Source of the DNA: Acidobacteriota bacterium
Lineage (GTDB): Bacteria > Acidobacteriota > Blastocatellia > Pyrinomonadales > Pyrinomonadaceae
Length of the DNA: 31,724 nt
Reading direction: 5' to 3'
Assembly: GCA_023389035.1 (NCBI GenBank)
Contig: JAEWFC010000019.1
Span: 1 to 31,724, forward strand
The notes under the pieces were generated by a model. It saw only the letters and a list, made by a program, of their open reading frames with translations. It was not told the DNA's origin and made no database searches. Within the stretch, counting starts at the first letter, position 1; every line of letters starts with the position of its first letter. Made by a program: the position numbers and the translations under genes. Of this stretch, positions 1-6,733 are shown one piece after another.

Positions 1-178
1 ACGCGGAGGCCCGCGCCGCCTGGTTCGCGACCATGGACACGTCGAAGTAGGTGAAACCACCCACCACCTCCGTGCCCTGGTCCTCGATCGCCTTCGCGAG
101 CGCCCGGATGCCCAGGCCACTGGCGGAGTCCGAGCGCCAGTCCTCGTCGATGATGATGATCGGGAAGCGGAATTTCAT
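1..178 (-). CDS. Orn/Lys/Arg decarboxylase, N-terminal part (cut by window edge)
   Basis: Only the first 59 codons are present; the gene runs off the left edge. The start is an ATG at 178 (minus), and the protein begins MKFRFPIIIIDEDWRSDSAS. This matches the N-terminal wing domain of the PLP-dependent fold-I basic amino acid decarboxylases (Orn/Lys/Arg decarboxylase family), where betaproteobacterial members start in this way and continue with GIRALAKAIE and a hydrophobic strand. By family knowledge the enzyme decarboxylates arginine, lysine or ornithine in the cytoplasm for polyamine synthesis or acid resistance. Which substrate cannot be told, because the catalytic domain lies outside the window. 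It diverges from the 5'-nucleotidase gene, with 129 bases between the two starts. Confidence 0.85.
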   Translation of the reverse strand, partial: MKFRFPIIIIDEDWRSDSASGLGIRALAKAIEDQGTEVVGGFTYFDVSMVANQAARASA

Positions 179-307
179 GGGTGCTGCTGTCTCTCGAGGA
201 AACGCCGGGCCGCCCCAAGTTTTCTCGACCCCCACGGGGGGCGGGTTGGGCATAGCCCGGCCCTGGGGGCTGCGGCGACATGGCGCGCGGCGAGCATAAT
301 ACCCCCC

Positions 308-1222
308 ATGGCCATCACCCTGCAGGACAAGCTGGTCGTCGCGATCTCTTCCCGGGCCCTGTTCGACTTCGAAGAGGAGAACCGCCTGTTCGAATCCGGC
401 GACGATCGCGCCTACATGAGCCTGCAGCTGGAACGACTGGATGTGCCGGCTGCGGGCGGTGTCGCGATGCCGCTGGTGAAGAAGCTGCTCAGCTTCAACG
501 ACGGTGCGCGCCACCGGGTCGAGGTCGTCCTGCTCTCGCGCAACGATCCTACCAGCGGCATGCGGGCTTTCCGGTCCGCCAGGCACCACGGGCTGCCGAT
601 CGAGCGCGGCGTGTTCACCAAGGGCCGGGCGCCGTATGCCTACCTGAAGGCCCTCGGGGCCCACCTCTTTCTCTCGGCCAACCCGGAGGATGTCCGCGCC
701 GCGCTCACTGCCGGTTTCCCGGCCGCCCGGGTCTACCCGGAATCGCGACGGCTTGCCGAATCCAATCCCAACGAGGTGCGGATCGCGTTCGACGGCGACG
801 CGGTGCTCTTCTCCGACGAGGCGGAGCGGGTCTTCGAGGCCCAGGGACTGACCGCCTTCCAGGACTACGAATCGGCCTGGGCCACCACGCCCCTGCCCCC
901 CGGGCCGTTCAAGCCGCTGCTCGAGGCGCTGCACAAGTTGCGCCAGGAATCCGACGAGACGATGAAGATCCGCACCGCGCTGGTGACCGCGCGCAGCGCG
1001 CCGGCGCACGAGCGGGCCATCCGCACCCTGCTCGCCTGGAACGTGGAGGTGGACGAGGCGCTCTTCCTCGGCGGGCTGGCCAAGGGACCCTTCCTGCGCG
1101 AGTTCGAGCCAGACTTCTACTTCGATGACCAGACGGGGCACTGCGAATCCGCGGCGCTCGCCGGGCCGACCGGGCACGTGATCAGCGGGATACGGAACGC
1201 GCTGGATTGCATCGGTCAGTAA
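308..1222 (+). CDS. 5'-nucleotidase (cytosolic NT5C1-like family)
   Basis: The 304-residue protein resembles the cytosolic 5'-nucleotidase I family, which hydrolyses nucleoside 5'-monophosphates to nucleosides and phosphate. An early hydrophobic strand (LVVAISSRALFD) carries the first acidic site, and a Phe-Asp-Gly-Asp motif (IAFDGDAVLFSDEAE, about residues 157-171) resembles the HAD nucleophile motif. The C-terminus holds FLGGLAKGPFLREFEPDFYFDD, split here by description only at residues about 257-278, then a GHVISGIRNAL helix. No Shine-Dalgarno precedes the ATG; the seven bases before it are ACCCCCC, and a CATAAT sits at 295-300, so the message could be nearly leaderless (inference). The 3' end overlaps the convergent tadG-like gene by 7 bases. 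A decayed copy of its 3' end lies at 15636-15744. Confidence 0.88.
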   Translation: MAITLQDKLVVAISSRALFDFEEENRLFESGDDRAYMSLQLERLDVPAAGGVAMPLVKKLLSFNDGARHRVEVVLLSRNDPTSGMRAFRSARHHGLPIERGVFTKGRAPYAYLKALGAHLFLSANPEDVRAALTAGFPAARVYPESRRLAESNPNEVRIAFDGDAVLFSDEAERVFEAQGLTAFQDYESAWATTPLPPGPFKPLLEALHKLRQESDETMKIRTALVTARSAPAHERAIRTLLAWNVEVDEALFLGGLAKGPFLREFEPDFYFDDQTGHCESAALAGPTGHVISGIRNALDCIGQ

Positions 1223-2379
1223 ACCAGCCGTGGAGGGAGAATGGTGGTCGAGGATGTCGAGGATCCGCTGCCACTAACCGTGCACGGGGCTTCGCTAAAT
1301 TGAGCGATCACGCACTTATTGTCCTCCACACCATGCTCAAAAGGCTTTCCATCCCATGTCCTGCAGGTTGTGGATGGAGAACCTCCTCCCTTCTTCGCGC
1401 CTAGTATCTTGATACAAGCGAAGCCTTCGACAGTCGCCTTTGTACCTGCGCTGGCCATCATCGAATCCTGATCGATAATCGCCACGGCGACCTCCTTGCC
1501 GGCCAAGTAGGTTTCGACGTCTGTGTAGAGGGACGCCTTGGTGCCGGGGGAGATATTTATCTCATCACCGAAGCTCACCGGATCAGGATTCCCGTTCATG
1601 ATCAAGTCCTCAACCCCGGGAACGCTGTTGTCATCCTCTCCGAAGGTCGTCCACTGCCCGCACTGACACGATGGACTGCATTGATTCTGATGACCTGCGG
1701 TTGCGCCAGATGCGATGACGAATGGAACTGGGGGAAGTACCGGCTTATTGGTCGAGCTATTCCACAAGTCTGGCAGCATGCCAGGCTCAAAAAAGCAGGT
1801 TGGAATGGTGAATGGAATGAGGAAGTTTTCATTCACGGTACCAGGCGGCTTCGCCACCGCCGCGTAGGCCGTCGCGCTGACAGGTATGTCGCTCACTCCA
1901 AGCAATCTTCCCAGCGTCATTGCCATCGGCCCGCCATTTGCCCCGCCTCCCTTTGTGACAGTGACCTTCACCATGGCTCCGTACGAAGCAGTGGGAGTCG
2001 GTGCGGGTATTTCACCCAGAACAACGGGCAAGGATGGGCTGACCGGGTTGATTACCGCATCAAGGTTCCACCACCCCACCTCCACTAAACCTAAGGCGAG
2101 GTCCTTGTTTTCAGACTTGTTGCGCACCACGGCAGTCTGAGCAGCAGTTCTCGCATCCGCCCAGTCCGGGACGTAAGACTCCCGGTACAACGCCCCGGCC
2201 CCGGCAAGGGCGGCCGCGTCCGCTGCGTTCTGCAACTCGTTGCGCATGACAAATGCGCGTGACATGTCGATGGCGAAGCCGCCCATTCCCAGTAGCATGA
2301 TTGCCATCACGATGAACATGACAGCGGCCGCGCCACGCTGGCGACGAACGGTTCGAGCGGGCGTTCGATTGCTACTCAT
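1216..2379 (-). CDS. tadG: TadG-like pilus assembly protein, cysteine-rich, no vWA domain seen
   Basis: The 387-residue protein starts with the Tad N-terminal signature: a basic stretch RRQRGAAAVMFIVMAIML followed by a transmembrane helix, then the characteristic AIDMSRAFVMRNELQNAADA and AALAGAGAL (residues 14-64). TadG proteins are pseudopilin-like, membrane-anchored components of the Tad pilus. I see no von Willebrand A domain, which many TadG proteins carry; instead the rest is low in recognisable motifs and has eight cysteines (195, 234, 238, 240, 322, 339, 356, 366), including the cluster QCSPSCQCGQW, suited to disulfides in the periplasm. It is the last gene of the operon, its ATG overlapping the upstream tadE copy by 8 bases. 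Base composition is visibly less GC-rich than in the neighbours. The TadG name is supported by the N-terminal domain and position only. Confidence 0.8.
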   Translation of the reverse strand: MSSNRTPARTVRRQRGAAAVMFIVMAIMLLGMGGFAIDMSRAFVMRNELQNAADAAALAGAGALYRESYVPDWADARTAAQTAVVRNKSENKDLALGLVEVGWWNLDAVINPVSPSLPVVLGEIPAPTPTASYGAMVKVTVTKGGGANGGPMAMTLGRLLGVSDIPVSATAYAAVAKPPGTVNENFLIPFTIPTCFFEPGMLPDLWNSSTNKPVLPPVPFVIASGATAGHQNQCSPSCQCGQWTTFGEDDNSVPGVEDLIMNGNPDPVSFGDEINISPGTKASLYTDVETYLAGKEVAVAIIDQDSMMASAGTKATVEGFACIKILGAKKGGGSPSTTCRTWDGKPFEHGVEDNKCVIAQFSEAPCTVSGSGSSTSSTTILPPRLVY

Positions 2380-2860
2380 AGATCATCTCCGCACGTTGAG
2401 TGAGGACGATCGGACCGTTCATGATGTCGTAGAGGATCATCAGACCGGTCGGATTGTAAGTGTGGCTTACCGTTACCCTGAACCTTTCCCCCGACGCCCT
2501 GGATCCCAAAGGCGCCGCTTGAACATCGCAGGAGCCGCTGCCGGACATCGTGATCAGCGCGTTCTGGCACGAGGCCGTCGCCCTGGCCTGCGCAGCCGCG
2601 ATGTCCGCGCCGCTGGTTCGCTGCGCCGGTGTGCGAAGCACGATCCCCATACGTGCTCCTTCGCGAGCGGCATTGGTCAGAACCGCCTTGTTGTATACGA
2701 CGAAGCCCCACTCCACGACCGAGAAGAAAACGGCCATGATCAGCGGGAACAGGATCGCGAATTCAAGAGCAACGGCACCACGCGCCATTTTTCGCGCGGA
2801 GCGCAAAGCCCTCGGACGCCGGCAGACGCCGAAGATGCATAGGCGGCCGGACCTATTCAT
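2372..2860 (-). CDS. TadE-like pseudopilin (second copy; TadF position)
   Basis: The protein has 162 residues if it starts at the ATG at 2860, which overlaps the preceding gene's stop by 8 bases. The TadE signature begins at residue 26: ARGAVALEFAILFPLIMAVF, with the conserved Gly and the Glu five residues into the mature helix, as needed by the prepilin peptidase. NKAVLTNAAREGARMGIVLR then matches the first copy almost residue for residue. The long basic leader with two cysteines before it is unusual, and an internal ATG at 2788 would remove it. The C-terminal half keeps a cysteine pair (CX12C). TadE/TadF are minor pseudopilins needed for Tad pilus assembly. From its place between tadE and tadG it may serve as TadF, but by sequence it is a TadE duplicate. 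Confidence 0.85.
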   Translation of the reverse strand: MNRSGRLCIFGVCRRPRALRSARKMARGAVALEFAILFPLIMAVFFSVVEWGFVVYNKAVLTNAAREGARMGIVLRTPAQRTSGADIAAAQARATASCQNALITMSGSGSCDVQAAPLGSRASGERFRVTVSHTYNPTGLMILYDIMNGPIVLTQRAEMIYE

Positions 2861-3311
2861 ATGTCATCACCGTACTCTGATGGTGTGTGATCGGCCCTTT
2901 CATGATGCTGTAAAGCGTCAGCAGCCCAGTTGGTTCGTAGGTATGGCTCACGGTAACCTGCAATGCACCGACACCCGACGCCTTGCCTCCGACCGCCTGG
3001 GTCGTAGCGGTGCAGGACTTGCTGCCGAGCATGGAGATCAATGGGGAGTTGGCACTGCAGTACTGCGCCACTGTGTTCTGCGCAGCCTGGAAATCGAGCC
3101 CGGCCGCGCGATCCGCGGCCGTGCGCAAGACAATTCCTGCTCTGGCGCCTTCACGCGCCGCATTTGTCAGGACTGCTTTGTTGTAGACAACGAATCCCCA
3201 CTCCATGATCGAGAAGAAGATTGCCATGATGAGTGGGAACAGGACGGCGAACTCCACGGCAACAACGCCGCGCGAGAGGCGCAGCGTTCTCTGACCTACC
3301 CGGGATTGCAT
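2853..3311 (-). CDS. tadE: TadE-like pseudopilin (first copy)
   Basis: I place the start at the ATG at 3311 (152 residues), because a GGGGGGA purine run lies just upstream; an in-frame TTG at 3338 is less likely. The core reads SRGVVAVEFAVLFPLIMAIF then EWGFVVYNKAVLTNAAREGA, the TadE hallmark: a short basic leader, Gly before the cleavage point, Glu in the helix, and the NAAREGAR motif. The remaining domain has a cysteine pair (CX14C) and ends with a VSHTYEPTGLLTLYSIMKGP segment that the second copy shares. TadE is processed by the pilus peptidase and acts as a minor pilin or initiation component in the inner membrane. It is followed, with 8 bases of overlap, by its near twin, which points to tandem duplication. 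A candidate promoter lies at 3354-3381. Confidence 0.87.
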   Translation of the reverse strand: MQSRVGQRTLRLSRGVVAVEFAVLFPLIMAIFFSIMEWGFVVYNKAVLTNAAREGARAGIVLRTAADRAAGLDFQAAQNTVAQYCSANSPLISMLGSKSCTATTQAVGGKASGVGALQVTVSHTYEPTGLLTLYSIMKGPITHHQSTVMTYE

Positions 3312-3353
3312 TGGATCCCCCCAAGCTTCATGACGCAAGGAAGCCGCCTTGGC

Positions 3354-3381
3354 ATGCTAGACCGCCCGCCCATGGCGTCAA
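3354..3381 (-). promoter_or_regulatory. Candidate internal promoter upstream of tadE
   Basis: On the minus strand a TTGACG (-35-like, five of six consensus bases) at 3376-3381 is followed after 16 bases by TAGCAT (-10-like, four of six) at 3354-3359, about 43 bases before the tadE ATG. It lies in the only sizeable gap (146 bases) between the tadD-like gene and tadE, so the pseudopilin genes may have their own transcription start. The same gap also holds short inverted repeats (for example AGGAAGC with GCTTCCT), but no clear terminator with a U-run. The call rests only on consensus matching by eye. Confidence 0.28.
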
Positions 3382-3457
3382 AGCTTCCTCGCGTGACCGC
3401 AGTGTCAACTATCATGGACTTTGCTAACTGACAAGATCCCCGACCACTCACCCAGAG

Positions 3458-4756
3458 TCAGCTACGATGCAGATCGAACGTCCCGGCAACCGGCGCCGAC
3501 GGAAAGCGGATGAGATCCACTTGTTCCGGCGAGGTCAGGTCGTTCCCGATGACTACCCGCAGATCGACGTTACTTGGCAATTGGTGCGCCGGGAACGTCA
3601 CGATCTCCGCCTCAACCGGCAGCATACGGTTCAGCATCGCGGCGGCGGCGGCATGGCCTTCCCGTGCAAAGATGCGAGTGACGGCATAGCTGAATCGATC
3701 GGCGTTCGTGACCCTCGTCACCTTTAGGTCCAGTGACCGCAGCTGGCGACTGACCCGGGTCGCCATGCGATCGACGCCGTTACCGTTGGACACCTCGATT
3801 CGCGTCTCCGGCCGAGTTAGGTCCAGGTCGGGCGCCGGCGTGGCCTTATCATCCGGTCTAAGGGACACCCGCCGAACCTGCAGGTCATCTGCCCCCCGGG
3901 CGGCAGTCGGGTCGTTGCTTTTTACCTTTGTCCGCACTTCCTCTCGTGCTGCCACCCCGGGCGCTTGCAGCTGCCCCGCAGCCCCGTGAAGTGAAGCAGG
4001 GGTGCTCGCAAGTACCTCCACCGCGGGCACGACGCTGGCGACCGGCGCCGCGCCTGGGGCCCCGAAACTCACCGTGTAGACCGGGCTAACTGCCGGCCGG
4101 TCGAAATCGATGTTCAAGACATGGTGAAAAGCGCTGGCTGATGGAGCCGGCGCCCTGGCCGCCGCGGTGGAGGCCGATGTGACAACGGCTATTGCGGATG
4201 CTCCTTCGGAAGCCACCGCCGCCGGCGAAGCCGGCACCGGCCCGACCGCGACCGACGGTTCGTCATTGACCTTTAGCTGAAGCGCCAGCCAGTTCTGGCG
4301 CGCCTTGTCGTTCTCCGGGTCCAGCGTGATCGCGCGATGCAATGCCGCCGCCGACTCGCGGTAACTGCCCTTCAGTAACAGCGCATAGCCCAGGTTACTC
4401 TGAAGGTGCGAAGCGTCGGGGCTCGCCGCAACGGCAAGCTTCAACTGCTCGATCGCGCGGTCGGCATCGCCCAGTTTCACATAAGCACTTGCCAGCCCGT
4501 TGCGCACTTCGGCATTGCCGGCGTCGAGCGACAGCGCACGCAGGAACTCCTCCCGGGCCAGGGCGAAGCGCCCGGCGCCCAGGTGGTACTTGCCCAATGC
4601 GTAGTGCGCCTGGACCGCGCTGCCGCCGTGCTGGACGTGCTGATGCGGCTCGATGCGCTGGGACGCGACCATCTGCGTCGGACTCATCGTGCTCGCGCAG
4701 CCGCCAAGAAGCACGGCTGCGAGAATGATCGCGAGGCTGAGTTTCTGGCGCTTCAT
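3458..4756 (-). CDS. tadD: TadD-like TPR lipoprotein with C-terminal LytR_C domain
   Basis: The chosen ATG at 4756 has GGGGGA upstream and gives a clean lipoprotein signal (MKRQKLSLAIILAAVLLGGC, lipobox LLGGC, Cys20), so this 432-residue form is preferred over a TTG 39 bases earlier. Residues about 48-165 contain tetratricopeptide repeats (AHYALGKYHLGAGRFALARE, AYVKLGDADRAIEQLKLAVA, LGYALLLKGSYRESAAAL). A long Ala/Pro/Ser/Val-rich linker follows (about 170-300), then a domain starting TRIEVSNGNGVDRMATRVSR (about 318-407) that resembles LytR_C, a domain thought to bind cell wall or nucleotide-linked polymers. TadD proteins are TPR lipoproteins that help secretin and pilus assembly. The gene sits 13 bases after tadC. 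The fusion could tie the pilus to peptidoglycan (inference). Confidence 0.85.
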   Translation of the reverse strand: MKRQKLSLAIILAAVLLGGCASTMSPTQMVASQRIEPHQHVQHGGSAVQAHYALGKYHLGAGRFALAREEFLRALSLDAGNAEVRNGLASAYVKLGDADRAIEQLKLAVAASPDASHLQSNLGYALLLKGSYRESAAALHRAITLDPENDKARQNWLALQLKVNDEPSVAVGPVPASPAAVASEGASAIAVVTSASTAAARAPAPSASAFHHVLNIDFDRPAVSPVYTVSFGAPGAAPVASVVPAVEVLASTPASLHGAAGQLQAPGVAAREEVRTKVKSNDPTAARGADDLQVRRVSLRPDDKATPAPDLDLTRPETRIEVSNGNGVDRMATRVSRQLRSLDLKVTRVTNADRFSYAVTRIFAREGHAAAAAMLNRMLPVEAEIVTFPAHQLPSNVDLRVVIGNDLTSPEQVDLIRFPSAPVAGTFDLHRS

Positions 4757-4769
4757 TGGGTTCCCCCGG

Positions 4770-5726
4770 TTAGTTGGCACCGAAAACCGTGCCAAAGGTC
4801 TTGCCGATCTGAATCACGGCGGGGCCGCCGACCACGATGAAGATCGACGGCAGGATGCAAAGGACCAGCGGAAAGATAAGCTTCACGGCGATCTTTGCCG
4901 CCGCCTCCTCCGCCCGCTGCTGACGCTTGACCCGCAAGGTCTCCGACTGGACCCTTAGCGATTCGCCGATGCTGGTGCCGAACCGCTCCGACTGGACGAG
5001 CAGGGCAACCAGGGAGTCGATGTCGTCCACACCGGTACGCAACGCCAGATTGCGAAGCGCCCTATCCTTGCCAGCGCCTGCCCGCATCTCCAAGGTGACC
5101 AGCTCAAGCTCGTCCGACAGTTCCACGCTTTCCAGACGGATTTCCTTGGCCACGCGCGCCAACGCGGCGTCGAGGCCCAGCCCGGCCTCCACGCAGATCG
5201 TCAGCAGATCGAGCGCGTCCGGGAACGACTCGAATATCTGGAGCTGACGGCGCTTGACCTGGCGGTTGAGCAGCCAGTTGGGCAGGAAGTAGCCCACAGC
5301 GAGGAGCCATGCCGCAATCAACGTGAGCTGCATCGGCTTCAGATCCCAACCCAAGCGCAGCTTGGCCATCAGGAACAGCGCCGGAAGCCCAAGTCCCAGG
5401 AGCGTCTTGAAGCCGAAGAAGATCACCGGCGCGGACGGATGCCGCCAGCCGGCGTGAATGAACCGGCGGCGCATCTCCGACTCCTCCCATCCTTCCCGCG
5501 GGAGTGTGTATCGGGCCAGGGGCTGCGCGAGCCGGGATACGACTTCGGTCCAGCCGTTTCCCGCGTCACCGGCGTTTCCGACACCTACCTCCCCAGGGCC
5601 CATGACGGTGTCGAAGCGTTGAAGCAGAGCGGGCTTCCGGAGCAGCAGAAAGACCGCGACGACCAAGCCGGCGGCCGCAAGGAACGCGGCTCCCAAAACC
5701 ATCAGTTGAATCGTCTCGTTGGGCAT
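4770..5726 (-). CDS. tadC: Tad pilus inner-membrane platform protein TadC (GspF-like)
   Basis: The start is an ATG at 5726 with AAGGAG a suitable distance upstream, giving 318 residues; upstream codons in frame are judged untranslated. The protein has an N-terminal transmembrane helix (LGAAFLAAAGLVVAVFLLL), a pair of helices in the middle, the T2SSF/GspF domain (FESFPDALDLLTICVEAGLG, then ELVTLEMRAGAGKDRALRNL and DDIDSLVALLVQSERFGTSI), and a C-terminal membrane helix (LIFPLVLCILPSIFIVVGGP). With TadB it forms the platform in the inner membrane on which the TadA motor acts to polymerise pilin. It lies 13 bases downstream of tadB in the same operon. TadB and TadC are paralogues; the order and the sequence QSERFGTSIGESLR support TadC. 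Confidence 0.92.
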   Translation of the reverse strand: MPNETIQLMVLGAAFLAAAGLVVAVFLLLRKPALLQRFDTVMGPGEVGVGNAGDAGNGWTEVVSRLAQPLARYTLPREGWEESEMRRRFIHAGWRHPSAPVIFFGFKTLLGLGLPALFLMAKLRLGWDLKPMQLTLIAAWLLAVGYFLPNWLLNRQVKRRQLQIFESFPDALDLLTICVEAGLGLDAALARVAKEIRLESVELSDELELVTLEMRAGAGKDRALRNLALRTGVDDIDSLVALLVQSERFGTSIGESLRVQSETLRVKRQQRAEEAAAKIAVKLIFPLVLCILPSIFIVVGGPAVIQIGKTFGTVFGAN

Positions 5727-5739
5727 ATCGACGGCTCCT

Positions 5740-6711
5740 TCAGACGTGAATCCGGATGACCTTGCGCATCCAGATGATCCCGAGAATGATGGCGACGATG
5801 CCGGCATAGATCATGCTGACCCCCATGGGCTCGGTCCACAACAGCGACATGAATTGTGGATTGACCAGGTAAAGCACAAGCGCGGTGACCACCGGCAGGA
5901 GCGACAGGACCCAAGCCGATATCTTGCCCTCGGCAGAGATGGCACGGATCTTCCCGAACAGCACTAGCCGATCGCGAATAATCTTGGCGATGTTGTCCAA
6001 CACCTCCGCGAGGTTGCCGCCGGTCTCGCGCTGGATCACCACCGAGATGACGAAGAAGCTCAGATCCTGGCTTGGCACACGCCGTGCCAGATGCTCCAGC
6101 GCAACCGCATGCGGCACTCCGAAGTTGATCTCGTCGGAAGTCATGCGGAGCTCCTCCCCCATTGGATCCGGCAACTCCGCGCCGGCGAGTTGGAGCGCGC
6201 TCGGGAAGGAGTGGCCCGATCGCAATGCCCGGCCAATCAGGTCCAGCGCGTCGGGGAGGAGTCCTTCGAAGCGGCTACGACGGCTCTGGCGCCGGAAGGT
6301 CAGGAGGATCCAAGGAGCAGAGGCGGCGGCGCAACCGATCAGGAGGGCGATCGGCACCGGCATGCGCAGAAGAAGGCTCAGCAGACCGGCTGCCAGGCCG
6401 CCCATCAGCATGATGCCCAAGAAGTTGGGGATGCTCCAATCGCTGCCGCTCTCGATAAGGAGTGCCTCCGCGGACTTCAGAAGCCGACCCTTGAGCGACG
6501 AGTCCGCGGCGCCGTGACGGCGGATTCGCTTCTTGAGCAGGGAATCGCCATCGGCCCCGGCGCTGCTACCGGACGCGACGCTCGCCAGACGCTTCTTGAT
6601 CCTCCGCGCCTCGGCGCCGCGTGTGGAGTTCCACCAGTTCAGGATGGTCTCGAGCAACGCGAAGGCGGCAAAGAACACCAACACGGCGGCGATCAGCAGT
6701 TCGTTGCTCAT
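5740..6711 (-). CDS. tadB: Tad pilus inner-membrane platform protein TadB (GspF-like)
   Basis: The 323-residue protein starts at an ATG preceded by AGGAGA. It has an N-terminal transmembrane helix (LLIAAVLVFFAAFALLETIL), two further helices (LGIMLMGGLAAGLLSLLL and IALLIGCAAASAPWILLTF), the GspF domain (FEGLLPDALDLIGRALRSGH, then MTSDEINFGVPHAVALEHLA and VISVVIQRETGGNLAEVLDN) and C-terminal helices (ISAWVLSLLPVVTALVLYLV; GVSMIYAGIVAIILGIIWM). The QRETGGNLAEVL motif is typical of TadB. It partners TadC in the inner membrane and transmits work from the TadA ATPase. It lies 22 bases after tadA in the minus-strand operon. Confidence 0.92.
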   Translation of the reverse strand: MSNELLIAAVLVFFAAFALLETILNWWNSTRGAEARRIKKRLASVASGSSAGADGDSLLKKRIRRHGAADSSLKGRLLKSAEALLIESGSDWSIPNFLGIMLMGGLAAGLLSLLLRMPVPIALLIGCAAASAPWILLTFRRQSRRSRFEGLLPDALDLIGRALRSGHSFPSALQLAGAELPDPMGEELRMTSDEINFGVPHAVALEHLARRVPSQDLSFFVISVVIQRETGGNLAEVLDNIAKIIRDRLVLFGKIRAISAEGKISAWVLSLLPVVTALVLYLVNPQFMSLLWTEPMGVSMIYAGIVAIILGIIWMRKVIRIHV

Positions 6712-6733
6712 CGAAATCTCCTGTGCGGCCGGC

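Noticed and set aside
229..241. CCCCC/GGGGG hairpin upstream of the nucleotidase gene
   Set aside because: It lies between two divergent genes, so it cannot terminate either, and the simple G/C runs may be chance.
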